A stretch of DNA of 64,000 nt from contig JBFMGQ010000016.1 of the NCBI GenBank assembly GCA_040752515.1, positions 1-64,000 on the forward strand. Direction: 5' to 3'. The position numbers were made by a program, and so were the translations under genes. Source of the stretch: Tenuifilum sp040752515 (GTDB taxonomy: Bacteria > Bacteroidota > Bacteroidia > Bacteroidales > Tenuifilaceae). Under the pieces are notes generated by a model that saw only the letters and a list, made by a program, of their open reading frames with translations, ran no database searches and was not told the DNA's origin. Each line of letters starts with the position of its first letter. The stretch's first letter is position 1. This document shows positions 9,090 through 18,052 of the stretch, in pieces.

Positions 9090-11039
9090 ATGGCTCGGTG
9101 CGACTCAAAAGCAGAATTGAACTTTCTAAAAGAAGAAGTAATCCCACATCTTCACGATGAATTGTGGACTGCCGAGGTAAATGCAAAACTTAGTGCCATT
9201 AGGCACGAACGGGTCAGACAGCCAGTGATATTTATTGGCATTACAACCTCGTCGGTTGTTGCAGGGGCTTTAAAGACCAAAGCTGCAATAGAACAATATT
9301 TAGATGATTATGCCATTGATGCCGATTTGATATGCGTTGGAAGCCATGGCTTATGTTCCCGAGAACCAATTGTCGAAATTCAATTACCCGGTAGAGCTCG
9401 AGTTGCCTTTACTAATGTAACCGACGATAAGATAAATTCAATACTCGACGGAGCGCTAAACGGTTTTATTCAGCCCGAGAATGCCCTCTTCCAGTACCAT
9501 TCCGATATTCATGAACCCTGGCATGGCATACCTTTTAGGCATGAGCTGCCATTCTTCAAAAAACAAAACAGAGTTTTGCTAAAAAATGCGGGCATCATTT
9601 GCCCCGACAGCATTGCCGAGTATATTGCCCATGGCGGCTATAGGGCATTAGCCAAATCGTTTCGAAAGTTCACCTGCGACGATATTTGCCGTATTGTTGA
9701 GGAAAGTGGCTTGCGCGGTAGGGGAGGTGGGGCATACCCTACGGGTATTAAATGGCGCAAAGCTTTACAGGTAGCCACCAACGAACGCTACCTGATTTGC
9801 AATGCCGATGAGAGCGACCCGGGTGGTTTCATGGATAGGTTGCTCATTGAGAGCGATCCCCATAGAATTATCGAGGGCATTATTTTAAGCTCCTATGCCA
9901 TTTCGGCCAATAAGGCCATTGTTTATATCCGCGATAGGTATAGGATAGCCATTAAACGCATTCAAAATGCAATTGACCAGGCATATGAGATTGGCTTGTT
10001 GGGTTACGATATACTGGGGAGTGGTTATTCACTCGACATAGAGGTTCGGAAAGGGCCAGGAGCGTATGTTTGTGGCGAGGAAACAGCTCTGATTAAAAGC
10101 CTTGAGGGGAAACGGGGTATGCCAAGCATCAAACCGCCCTACCCATCTGAAATTGGACTAAGTGGCAAGCCCACAATCATTAATAATGTTGAGACATTAG
10201 CCAATATCCCTGAAATTATTAATAATGGTTCACAGTGGTTTGCTTCATTAGGAACCGAGAGCTCAAAAGGTACAAAGATTTTCTCAATTAACGGCCAGGC
10301 TGCTCAAACCTGTTTGGTGGAGGTAAGCTTTGGGAATACCCTTGCCTTACTCCTCGAGCTAGCTGGTGGAGTAAAGGATGGAAGGACTTTCAAAGCTTTG
10401 CATTTGGGAGGCCCCTCGGGTGTAAGTGTTACTGCCGATGAACTTGATGCTCCTATCGATTTTGATGAACTTCCAAAAAGGGGTATAATAGTTGGTTCTG
10501 GTGGCGTTCAGGTACTCGACGATACAGTCTGTATGGTCGACTTGGTAAAGTATTTCATGCATTTCATTCGCAACGAGAGTTGCGGTAAGTGCATTCCCTG
10601 CCGTGAAGGCTCAAACCGAATGTATCAAATCCTCGATAATATCTCGAAACGTCCTGTTAGCACCGAAGGCCATAATACACTGGAGCGGTTTAAGGGTGTT
10701 ATTCAGCTCGAGACGCTAGCTGAGGTAATGCGCGATACATCGCTTTGCGGCTTAGGCCAAACTGCCCCCAAGCCAATACTTAAAGCCTTGAAATCGTTTC
10801 GGGAGGAATTTGAAGAGCACATCTTCGATCGTAAGTGTAGGGCCAGCGTTTGCCGCGATTTACGGACTTTTTACATCGATATTGATAAATGCACAGGTTG
10901 CACGGCTTGTGCCAAGAAATGCCCAACACAGGCCATTTATGGAACGCCCCGATCGCCTTACTTTATCGTGGAGGAGCGTTGTATTGGTTGTGGAATTTGT
11001 CAGGAAACCTGCAAGTTTGGAGCTGTTTTCTTCAAGTAA
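9090..11039 (+). CDS. hydB: Bifurcating [FeFe]-hydrogenase subunit HydB (NuoF-like, flavin/NADH site)
   Basis: A 649-residue NuoF-like subunit carrying FMN and the NADH site. The nucleotide/flavin motif GLRGRGGGAYPTG is at about residue 210, the cluster motif ESCGKCIPCREG with a later SLCGLGQ supplies the [4Fe-4S] site, and the C-terminus has two ferredoxin motifs (CTGCTACAKKCP and CIGCGICQETC). The N-terminal thioredoxin-like domain (about 45-130) is present in shape, but three of the four usual [2Fe-2S] cysteines are missing: the positions read G50, S55 and S85, with only C89 kept. The enzyme probably lacks that cluster. A CAGGAG purine-rich stretch precedes the ATG. Confidence 0.92.
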   Translation: MARCDSKAELNFLKEEVIPHLHDELWTAEVNAKLSAIRHERVRQPVIFIGITTSSVVAGALKTKAAIEQYLDDYAIDADLICVGSHGLCSREPIVEIQLPGRARVAFTNVTDDKINSILDGALNGFIQPENALFQYHSDIHEPWHGIPFRHELPFFKKQNRVLLKNAGIICPDSIAEYIAHGGYRALAKSFRKFTCDDICRIVEESGLRGRGGGAYPTGIKWRKALQVATNERYLICNADESDPGGFMDRLLIESDPHRIIEGIILSSYAISANKAIVYIRDRYRIAIKRIQNAIDQAYEIGLLGYDILGSGYSLDIEVRKGPGAYVCGEETALIKSLEGKRGMPSIKPPYPSEIGLSGKPTIINNVETLANIPEIINNGSQWFASLGTESSKGTKIFSINGQAAQTCLVEVSFGNTLALLLELAGGVKDGRTFKALHLGGPSGVSVTADELDAPIDFDELPKRGIIVGSGGVQVLDDTVCMVDLVKYFMHFIRNESCGKCIPCREGSNRMYQILDNISKRPVSTEGHNTLERFKGVIQLETLAEVMRDTSLCGLGQTAPKPILKALKSFREEFEEHIFDRKCRASVCRDLRTFYIDIDKCTGCTACAKKCPTQAIYGTPRSPYFIVEERCIGCGICQETCKFGAVFFK

Positions 11040-11051
11040 AGTTAAGCTGCT

Positions 11052-12776
11052 ATGAACGTTAACATCGAAGTAAATAATAGAACAATACAGGCACACAAAG
11101 GTGAGACCATTCTTGAAGCCCTTAACCGTAACGGTATCAGAGTGCCAACATTATGCAATATGGCCGATTTGACACCAACCGGAGCTTGTAGGCTTTGTGT
11201 TGTTGAGGTTGATGGCCGCGATAACCTTGTTACTTCATGCTCACATATCGTGGAGGAGGGCATGCGAATAAATACACACTCGCCAAGGGTAGTGAGGGCG
11301 CGCAAAACTTTAGTTGAACTTTTGCTTGCAAACCACCCTGATGATTGCCTTTACTGCGAACGGAATGGTTCATGCGAGCTGCAGGATTTGGCTGCCGAAT
11401 TGCATATCCGCGAACGGAAAGTTTTGCGTAAGTCGTTTACTCAAAAGCTCGACCTATCGAGTCCAAGCATAGTTCGTGATCCTGCAAAGTGTATTCTTTG
11501 TGGGAGATGCATTAGAATATGTGACGAGGTTCAATCAGTATCGACCTTTGAGTTTGTTAACCGAGGTTGCAACATGTATGTGGGAACCACCATGTCGCGC
11601 GATTTGAACTTCTCCAACTGTATTGGTTGTGGACAGTGTGTGTTGGTTTGTCCCACAGGTGCTTTGCACGAGCGGCAGAATGTTGCCGAGGTTATGGATG
11701 CCCTCAGCAATCCAGATATAATTCCTATTGTGCAAATTGCTCCGTCCATATCTGTTTCAGTGGCAACGGAGTTTGGGCTTAAACCCAGTAAGGATCTTAA
11801 TGGCCTCCTCTACACCGCTCTGCGGAAAATTGGGTTTAAGTACGTATTTGATACCGCTGTAGCTGCCGACATTGCTACAAGTGAGATGGCATCGGAGTTA
11901 ATTGCCCGCAAGGAAAGTGGTAGCAGTTTACCCATGTTCTCGTCGTGTTGCCCTGCTTGGGTCAAGTTTGTTGAGCAATGGTATCCCGATTACATTCCGG
12001 CACTTAGTGCCGTTAAATCGCCCCAGCAAGTAATGGGATCGCTAATCAGAAACTACTTTGCTTCGGCTAATGGTATTAACCCGTCTAAAATATTTTCCGT
12101 TTCTGTAATGCCATGTTTAGCCAAAAAGTTTGAGGCTCAACGTGAGGAGATGACCACTCGTGGCCTTTCCGATGTCGATACAGTTATCTCAACCCGTGAA
12201 CTGGTAAGATTGATAAAGCTTTACGGTATCGATATTCAGGGTGTTGAACCGCAACATGCCGATAAGCCTTTCAGTATTCGGAGTTCTGCTGGTAAACTTT
12301 TTGGGGTATCGGGTGGTTCGGCCGAGGCTCTGGCACGTATGGTTTACTTTAAATTAACTTCAAAGGAAATTAACGATACTAAAATAAACGAAATTAAAAT
12401 CGTTGCAGGAGTTAAAGCCTATTCATTTAATGCTGCCGGAAAAACTTTCACTTTTGCTGTTGTAAATGGACTAAAAAATATTCACTCAATCCTACCTGTT
12501 TTGGTTAACGGTGATGTGAGATTGGATTACATTGAGGTTATGGCATGCCCTGGGGGTTGCGTAAACGGCGGAGGTCAGCCCTATGTTGAAGACGAAAAAT
12601 TTGTTAAGATGAGGGCTAAAACTATTGCAGAAATTGATGAGGCAGAGGGTATTAAGTGTGCTGCCCGCAACCCAGTGGTTCAAGCCATTTACGACGAGTT
12701 TTTAGGTGAAGCTGGGGGCGAAAAATCGAAAAGGTTTTTATACACCCGATATTCAAAGAGGGAGGTTTTACTTTAA
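11052..12776 (+). CDS. hydA: Catalytic [FeFe]-hydrogenase subunit HydA
   Basis: The 574-residue catalytic subunit that makes or uses H2. In order: a plant-type [2Fe-2S] domain (C35, C46, C49, C63), the HxxxCxxCxxxxxC [4Fe-4S] motif (H95-C108), two ferredoxin clusters (CILCGRCIRIC, CIGCGQCVLVC), and the H-cluster domain. All H-cluster signatures are intact: L1 SSCCPAW (C299, C300), L2 MPCLAKKFE (C355), L3 MACPGGCVNGGGQ (C499, C503). This is the only protein in the window with a complete active site. It follows hydB by 12 nt. It needs the HydE/F/G maturases; only HydG is in this window. Confidence 0.95.
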   Translation: MNVNIEVNNRTIQAHKGETILEALNRNGIRVPTLCNMADLTPTGACRLCVVEVDGRDNLVTSCSHIVEEGMRINTHSPRVVRARKTLVELLLANHPDDCLYCERNGSCELQDLAAELHIRERKVLRKSFTQKLDLSSPSIVRDPAKCILCGRCIRICDEVQSVSTFEFVNRGCNMYVGTTMSRDLNFSNCIGCGQCVLVCPTGALHERQNVAEVMDALSNPDIIPIVQIAPSISVSVATEFGLKPSKDLNGLLYTALRKIGFKYVFDTAVAADIATSEMASELIARKESGSSLPMFSSCCPAWVKFVEQWYPDYIPALSAVKSPQQVMGSLIRNYFASANGINPSKIFSVSVMPCLAKKFEAQREEMTTRGLSDVDTVISTRELVRLIKLYGIDIQGVEPQHADKPFSIRSSAGKLFGVSGGSAEALARMVYFKLTSKEINDTKINEIKIVAGVKAYSFNAAGKTFTFAVVNGLKNIHSILPVLVNGDVRLDYIEVMACPGGCVNGGGQPYVEDEKFVKMRAKTIAEIDEAEGIKCAARNPVVQAIYDEFLGEAGGEKSKRFLYTRYSKREVLL

Positions 12777-12799
12777 TGTTGAAATAATTCAACCGAAGC

Positions 12800-14812
12800 A
12801 TGGCGGAAAATCGGGAAAAACGGAAATTGGTTTATACCATAAAAGAGCTTTGCAGGGTTTGCTATACCTGTGTTAGGGAGTGCCCGGCTAAGGCAATTAA
12901 AATTGTCAATGGTCAGGCCGATGTCATTTCCGAAAGGTGTATAGGTTGCGGTAATTGCGTTAAGGTTTGCAGCCAGGATGCAAAGGTGTTTCTGCTTACC
13001 CGAAACGAGGTAAAGAACATGTTACAAAGCGGTGAGCAGGTTGCTGCCCTGGTGGCGCCCAGTTTCCCGGCAGAGTTTATAGAGATTGACGATTACCGCC
13101 GATTTGTTGGCATGCTTAGGGCTTTGGGGTTCAGCCACGTTTTTGAGGTTGCTTTTGGTGCCGATCTGGTGGCTAACCGCTATAAATCGTTGCTTGAGGA
13201 TAGATCAGGCAAAGGCTATATATCCAGCGATTGCCCGGCAATTGTTACGTATATCCGATACTATCATCCCGAACTTGTTGAAAATTTAGCCCCAGTTGTA
13301 TCGCCTATGATTGCTATCAGCAGGGTGGTTAAGCGTATCGATAGTAATCTCAAACAGGTTTTTATTGGCCCATGTATTGCCAAAAAGGACGAATCCGATG
13401 AGATTGACGAGGCCCTTACATTTAGGGAATTACGGGCACTTTTTGAGCAGGCCAATTTAACCCCCGATAGTGTTGAGCCTTCGGATTTTGACCCACCACA
13501 TGCCGGTCGTGGTGCAATATTCCCTGTTAGCCGAGGATTGATGCAAACCGTGAACATATTTGACGATTTAATAGAAGGAAATATCACTGTTGCCGAAGGT
13601 CGTATAGGTTTTCAGGAAGCCATTAAGGAATGGGAATCGGGCAACTTAAAGGGGCAAAACCTTGAATTGCTTTGCTGCGAGGGTTGTATCATGGGGCCAG
13701 GCATGTCGCCTGGGGGTAAACGCTTTGAGCGTAAAACCTACATCAGTTCCTACGCCCGCAATAAGGTAACCCCCAACCAACTGAAAGAATGGGAGGTTGC
13801 CATTTCTCAGTTTTCAAACCTCGATTTATCGCGCGGTTTTACACCCGACGATAAGCGCATTTCAAAACCAACCGACGACGAAATCAATAAGGTATTGGCT
13901 AAGATGGGCAAGTTTACCCCCCGCGACCACCTGAATTGTGGGGCATGCGGTTACGATACCTGCACCGAGCACGCCATTGCCATTGTTGAAGGGCTTGCCG
14001 AGGTGGAAATGTGTTTGCCATACGCCATTGAGGAACTGCACGATTCCATTAACGACCTTGCCATTTCCAATGAGAAATTGGCCAAAATGCAACAGGCACT
14101 TAAACATTCCGAAAAACTTGCCCATATGGGACAGCTATCGGCTGGTATTGCCCACGAACTTAATAACCCCTTAGGAGTAGTATTGATGTATAGCAATATC
14201 CTGCTCGATGAGTGTAAACCCGACGATCCCCTTCGTAAGGATTTGGAGTTGATATCCTCACAGGCAGAGCGGTGCAAAAAAATTGTAAGTGGTCTGTTAA
14301 ACTTTGCCCGTAAGAATCAGGTTAAGGTCGAAAAGGTTAATGTTAAGAAATTGGCTGAGGATAGCATTGCCGGGGTTATTATTCCCAAAAATATTAATAC
14401 TAATGTGGTTTGCCGAACTTCGAACCTCATGGCAAGCCTCGATTTCGAGCAAATGATGCAAGTACTCACCAACCTTAATAAAAATGCCATAGAGGCTATG
14501 CCCAATGGTGGTGAACTTACAATTGTCATTGATGGCGATGACCATCAAGTTTCAATCAGCGTGGTCGATACAGGCGAAGGAATACCTGAGGAGAATATGG
14601 ATAAACTGTTTACTCCATTCTTTACAACTAAAGGAATTGGCAAGGGAACCGGATTAGGGCTGGCCACTACCTATGGTATTGTTAAAATGCATAAGGGTAA
14701 AATTGAAGTCGAGTCGAACACCGATCCCCAAAAAGGACCTACCGGAACAACATTTAGGATTACCTTGCCTCGCAATACCGATAATGATTTAGGCAATGAG
14801 GATAATAGTTAA
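12800..14812 (+). CDS. [FeFe]-hydrogenase-like sensor histidine kinase
   Basis: A 670-residue fusion of a hydrogenase-like sensor to a histidine kinase. It has two ferredoxin motifs (C18-C28, C47-C57), an H-cluster-like domain (about 85-320), a Fes [4Fe-4S] motif (C380, C383, C388, C405; CGACGYDTC), a coiled linker (about 410-440), a HisKA domain with H452 in GIAHELNNPL, and a HATPase domain (NLNKNAIEA, DTGEGIPE, GKGTGLGLATTYGI). H-cluster signatures diverge: L1 is SSDCP (D144 in place of the proton-transfer cysteine), L2 is GPCIAKKDE, and L3 is LCCEGCIMGPG. It is probably a cytoplasmic H2/redox-sensing kinase signalling to the receiver proteins directly downstream. It starts 23 nt after hydA. 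Confidence 0.9.
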   Translation: MAENREKRKLVYTIKELCRVCYTCVRECPAKAIKIVNGQADVISERCIGCGNCVKVCSQDAKVFLLTRNEVKNMLQSGEQVAALVAPSFPAEFIEIDDYRRFVGMLRALGFSHVFEVAFGADLVANRYKSLLEDRSGKGYISSDCPAIVTYIRYYHPELVENLAPVVSPMIAISRVVKRIDSNLKQVFIGPCIAKKDESDEIDEALTFRELRALFEQANLTPDSVEPSDFDPPHAGRGAIFPVSRGLMQTVNIFDDLIEGNITVAEGRIGFQEAIKEWESGNLKGQNLELLCCEGCIMGPGMSPGGKRFERKTYISSYARNKVTPNQLKEWEVAISQFSNLDLSRGFTPDDKRISKPTDDEINKVLAKMGKFTPRDHLNCGACGYDTCTEHAIAIVEGLAEVEMCLPYAIEELHDSINDLAISNEKLAKMQQALKHSEKLAHMGQLSAGIAHELNNPLGVVLMYSNILLDECKPDDPLRKDLELISSQAERCKKIVSGLLNFARKNQVKVEKVNVKKLAEDSIAGVIIPKNINTNVVCRTSNLMASLDFEQMMQVLTNLNKNAIEAMPNGGELTIVIDGDDHQVSISVVDTGEGIPEENMDKLFTPFFTTKGIGKGTGLGLATTYGIVKMHKGKIEVESNTDPQKGPTGTTFRITLPRNTDNDLGNEDNS

Positions 14813-14827
14813 TAAAATTCAAAAGCC

Positions 14828-15223
14828 ATGGCTAACTCACGAAAAACTATTTTAATAGTTGACGACGATACCGACTATCTTTTTCAGCTCAAGTTTCATG
14901 TTGAGAAAATGGGTTTTGATGTTGTTACTGCCGAAAGCCAGCGTGAAGCTGAGAATATTTTAAAGAATATGAAACCCGATTTGGCCATACTCGACCTAAT
15001 GATGGAAAACGAGGATAGCGGTTTTATTCTTAGCTACAAGTTGAAGAGAATGTACCCCGACGTTCCGGTAATTATTGCCACAGCAGTATCGGCTGAGACC
15101 GGCATGTCTTTTGGTATTTCAAGCGAGCAGGAGCGCCAATGGATTAAAGCCGATTTATACATGGAAAAAGGGATTCGGCCCGATCAATTGCATCGCGAAA
15201 TACTGAAATTGCTTAAGGTATAA
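14828..15223 (+). CDS. Single-domain response regulator (receiver)
   Basis: A 131-residue stand-alone receiver domain. The acidic pocket (LIVDDDTD), the phospho-acceptor aspartate in LAILDLMM, a conserved T/A switch position (IIATAVS) and the lysine in YMEKGIRP are present. There is no output domain. It lies 15 nt after the hydrogenase-like kinase and 1 nt before the next gene, so it is the likely first phosphate acceptor from that kinase. Confidence 0.88.
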   Translation: MANSRKTILIVDDDTDYLFQLKFHVEKMGFDVVTAESQREAENILKNMKPDLAILDLMMENEDSGFILSYKLKRMYPDVPVIIATAVSAETGMSFGISSEQERQWIKADLYMEKGIRPDQLHREILKLLKV

Positions 15224-15224
15224 A

Positions 15225-16373
15225 ATGGAAGTAATAGATATTCTGGTTGTTGACGATGAGCCAGGAATACGTTCCGGCGTAACCCGTATTCTTCGGAATT
15301 TCTCGGTTAGCTATCCGTTCCTTGAGGACGATATAGGTTTTAATGTGATTGAAGCAGCCACAGGCGAGGAGGCCATAGATATCATCAAACGTTCCAGCCC
15401 TGCCATAGTGCTGCTCGATAACAAACTGCCCGGTATTCAAGGAGTTGAGGTTTTGCAGTTCATCAACGAGAACCACCCCGATATTTTGGTAATGATGATT
15501 ACCTCTTATGCCTCGCTGGAACTGGCTGTTCGCGCTACAAACATTGGTGCCTACGATTTTGTTCCCAAGCCGTTTACCCCTCAGGAACTTAAATCGTCCG
15601 TTGAGAATATTACCAAGCATTACTTCTTGCGACGCATGACCCGTAAGTTGCACCGCGAGGGCAAGCAGGTACGATTTCAGTTCCTCACCGTACTATCGCA
15701 CGAGCTTAAGGCCCCACTCAATGCCATCGAGGGCTATTTGAAGATGATGCAGGAAAAACAGGCCGGCAATAACATAGATAGTTACATGGACTTCATCGAC
15801 CGATCGCTTGCACGTATCCAGTCCATGCGGAGCCTAATTATGGATTTGCTCGATCTTACTCATATTGAGTCCGGGAAAAGGCAACGAACCCTCCGCGAAA
15901 TCGATTTAACCCTTGTAGCTCGCTCGGCCATCGAAACCATGACACCTCTTGCCATTCAGTGCGATGTTACTCTTACCTTGCAAACAACCGACCCCGTTAT
16001 CATGCTTGCCGATTCCGATGACATGGAAATCTTATTGAATAATCTTATATCCAATGCAGTAAAATACAATAAACCAGGCGGATGGGTTAAATGTAGTATT
16101 ACTAAAACTGCATTGGAGGTTAAGCTCATGGTTTCCGATTCCGGAATTGGCATCGAGGCTGAGGATATCCCTAAACTCTTTCAGGAGTTTACCCGCATCA
16201 AAAATCCGCAGAGCAAAAACGTAACCGGTAGCGGTTTAGGGCTTTCCATTGTTAAGCGTGTGGCCGATTTATATGGCGCTAAAATTGATGTTCAAAGCGA
16301 ACCCGGTGTGGGATCAACCCTTACCATCGTATTTCCTTTACCCGGTTCCGAAACACTAAATGACGGCATTTAA
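15225..16373 (+). CDS. Receiver-histidine kinase hybrid
   Basis: A 382-residue soluble protein with an N-terminal receiver domain (about 1-135; ILVVDDEPG, LLDNKLPG, FVPKPFTP) followed by a histidine kinase: HisKA with TVLSHELKAPLNAIEG, and HATPase with NNLISNAVKYN, DSGIGIEAEDIP and GSGLGLSIVKRV. It has no membrane segments or DNA-binding domain. The order receiver then kinase suggests an intermediate in a phosphorelay beginning with the hydrogenase-like sensor kinase two genes upstream. The final output of the relay is not encoded nearby, apart from Rex, which is not known to be phosphorylated. Confidence 0.88.
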   Translation: MEVIDILVVDDEPGIRSGVTRILRNFSVSYPFLEDDIGFNVIEAATGEEAIDIIKRSSPAIVLLDNKLPGIQGVEVLQFINENHPDILVMMITSYASLELAVRATNIGAYDFVPKPFTPQELKSSVENITKHYFLRRMTRKLHREGKQVRFQFLTVLSHELKAPLNAIEGYLKMMQEKQAGNNIDSYMDFIDRSLARIQSMRSLIMDLLDLTHIESGKRQRTLREIDLTLVARSAIETMTPLAIQCDVTLTLQTTDPVIMLADSDDMEILLNNLISNAVKYNKPGGWVKCSITKTALEVKLMVSDSGIGIEAEDIPKLFQEFTRIKNPQSKNVTGSGLGLSIVKRVADLYGAKIDVQSEPGVGSTLTIVFPLPGSETLNDGI

Positions 16374-16388
16374 AATTTTAAACAGCCG

Positions 16389-16419
16389 TTTGTAAAGTGG
16401 GAAAAGTTAAATAGTTTTG
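16389..16419 (+). promoter_or_regulatory. Promoter of rex
   Basis: A TTTG at 16389-16392 and TAGTTTTG at 16412-16419, 19 nt apart, match the Bacteroidota housekeeping promoter (TTTG / TAnnTTTG). The rex start codon is 24 nt downstream. This suggests rex can be transcribed separately from the upstream kinase genes. Confidence 0.65.
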
Positions 16420-16442
16420 TGTTGAATTGAAACAAATGGACT

Positions 16443-17078
16443 ATGGATAAGGCAAATCTACCTGAGAAAACCATTGAACGACTAAGTGAGTACCGCCGAA
16501 CGTTGCTCAACTGCCTGGCAAAAGGTAAAACTCACATCTACTCACATGAACTTGCCGGTTTGCACAATATAACAGCAGTTCAGGTAAGGCGTGACCTGAT
16601 GCTTATCGGTTACTCGAGCATGAAAAAGAAAGGCTACGATGCTCAGGAACTTATTAAGGTTATTGGCGAAATCATTGATCACCCAGTTGGACTGAGTGTT
16701 GCGGTAGTTGGTATGGGTAATTTGGGACGCGCTATAACCACTTACTTTAATGGCAAACGCCCAAAGCTAAATATTGTCGCCGCTTTTGATGTTGACCCCA
16801 ACAAGGTTAACCGCGTCATTTCCGGCGTTAACTGTTACCACATGAAGGAACTTCCCGAGGTTATTAAGCGTAACGATATTTCCATTGCCATTATCTCATC
16901 GCCACCCGATACTGCAGGTCAGGTTGCTGAACAGCTTGTAGCTGCAGGTATAAAAGGCATTCTTAATTTCACCACTATTCCCCTTGTGGTTCCCGAGAAT
17001 GTTTACCTGGAGGAGTATGACATGATTACCTCAATGGAAAAGGTTGCTTACTTTGTTAAACAGGGCTATGCCCGGTAA
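16443..17078 (+). CDS. rex: Redox-sensing transcriptional repressor Rex
   Basis: A 211-residue Rex protein, normal length. The N-terminal winged helix (about 8-60; ITAVQVRRDLMLIGYS) binds DNA, and the Rossmann fold (VVGMGNLGRAI) binds NADH/NAD+. Rex leaves its operators when NADH rises and so derepresses fermentative NADH-consuming genes. Its place inside the hydrogenase locus and the candidate operator ahead of hydC (8495-8512) suggest it represses hydCBA at low NADH. It has its own promoter upstream and is followed after 9 nt by ribF. Confidence 0.93.
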   Translation: MDKANLPEKTIERLSEYRRTLLNCLAKGKTHIYSHELAGLHNITAVQVRRDLMLIGYSSMKKKGYDAQELIKVIGEIIDHPVGLSVAVVGMGNLGRAITTYFNGKRPKLNIVAAFDVDPNKVNRVISGVNCYHMKELPEVIKRNDISIAIISSPPDTAGQVAEQLVAAGIKGILNFTTIPLVVPENVYLEEYDMITSMEKVAYFVKQGYAR

Positions 17079-17087
17079 AAGGCAGCA

Positions 17088-18032
17088 ATGAAAGTCCATT
17101 ATGGTTTCGATGCTATAGGAGCAATTACTAACCCGGTGGTTACCACTGGCTCCTTCGATGGAGTTCATTTAGGCCATAAGGTTATTATTAACCGGATCAA
17201 TGAGATTGCCCGGAGCATTGGAGGCGAATCGGTTCTTATTACCTTTTACCCGCACCCCCGCAAGGTGCTTTACCCTGAAACCGCCGGGAAAAACCTGATG
17301 TTTATCCTCTCGCAACGCGAAAAAATTGAATTGCTTAGCAAAACCGGTCTCGACCATCTTATCATCGTAAAATTCACCCTTGAGTTTTCAAAAATTTCGT
17401 CGGTTCAGTTTATTAGGGATTACCTGATAAGCAAGCTTCATGCGCGTTACATTGTTGTAGGCTTTAATCATCACTTCGGGCACAACCGCGAAGGCGACTA
17501 CGAGGAACTCAAAAAGTTGAGCTCAGAGTATAATTTCAATGTAGAGGAGATACCCGAACAGGATATTCAGCAGGAAACGGTAAGCTCAACCACTATCCGA
17601 AAGGCATTACTGGAGGGAAAAATTCAGCGGGCAAATGCTTACCTCGATCATTACTACATGATTATTGGGGCGCTAGGCAAAGGTTCTCACTTCTTCGGAG
17701 ATGTTGGCTTTCCAACCCTAACGGTTCAAATTGAGGAGGCGGGTAAGCTCATTCCCCCAGAGGGCATTTATGCCGTATCGCTGGAATGGAACAAATCCTC
17801 ATACCGTGCTATGGTGATTATTTGGGCTAATGGCGATAATTCAGGGTTAAACCCTCTATTGACAAGAAATGTGGAACTCCACATCCTCAATTTCGATGGG
17901 GTGCTTCACAGTAGCGATGCCTATATCTATTTCCATAAGCAGGTTGCCGATAAAATTGACATTTCCGATAGCCGTTTGTTATTCCAACAGCTTACACATG
18001 CTGCCAAGCAGGTTGATGAGTTAATTTATTAA
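17088..18032 (+). CDS. ribF: RibF-type FAD synthetase / riboflavin kinase, divergent kinase part
   Basis: A 314-residue RibF homologue making FMN and FAD from riboflavin. The N-terminal FAD synthetase (nucleotidyltransferase) domain is clear: TTGSFDGVHLGHK, GFNHHFGHNREGDY and SSTTIRKALLEG. The C-terminal riboflavin kinase part (about 185-305) keeps GFPT and a GIYAV segment, but the usual N-IG-RPT region reads IIWANGDNSGLNP, so it is divergent. It may be a second, specialised copy or simply a distant homologue. Flavin supply fits HydB in the same locus. The gene follows rex by 9 nt. Confidence 0.85.
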   Translation: MKVHYGFDAIGAITNPVVTTGSFDGVHLGHKVIINRINEIARSIGGESVLITFYPHPRKVLYPETAGKNLMFILSQREKIELLSKTGLDHLIIVKFTLEFSKISSVQFIRDYLISKLHARYIVVGFNHHFGHNREGDYEELKKLSSEYNFNVEEIPEQDIQQETVSSTTIRKALLEGKIQRANAYLDHYYMIIGALGKGSHFFGDVGFPTLTVQIEEAGKLIPPEGIYAVSLEWNKSSYRAMVIIWANGDNSGLNPLLTRNVELHILNFDGVLHSSDAYIYFHKQVADKIDISDSRLLFQQLTHAAKQVDELIY

Positions 18033-18036
18033 CAAT

Positions 18037-18052
18037 AATGATATTTATCATT
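18037..18052. promoter_or_regulatory. Palindrome overlapping the -33 box (possible metal-regulator operator)
   Basis: The inverted repeat aatgata-tt-tatcatt overlaps the TTG of the promoter at 18051. It resembles Fur-family boxes in composition (TGATA / TATCA), although the spacing differs from the standard Fur box. Which protein binds it is unknown. Confidence 0.35.

Noticed and set aside
6195..14812. Three catalytic [FeFe]-hydrogenases in the locus
   Set aside because: Only the 11052-12776 protein has intact L1, L2 and L3 signatures. The other two lack the L1 proton-transfer cysteine, have GPC in L2, and carry signalling domains.
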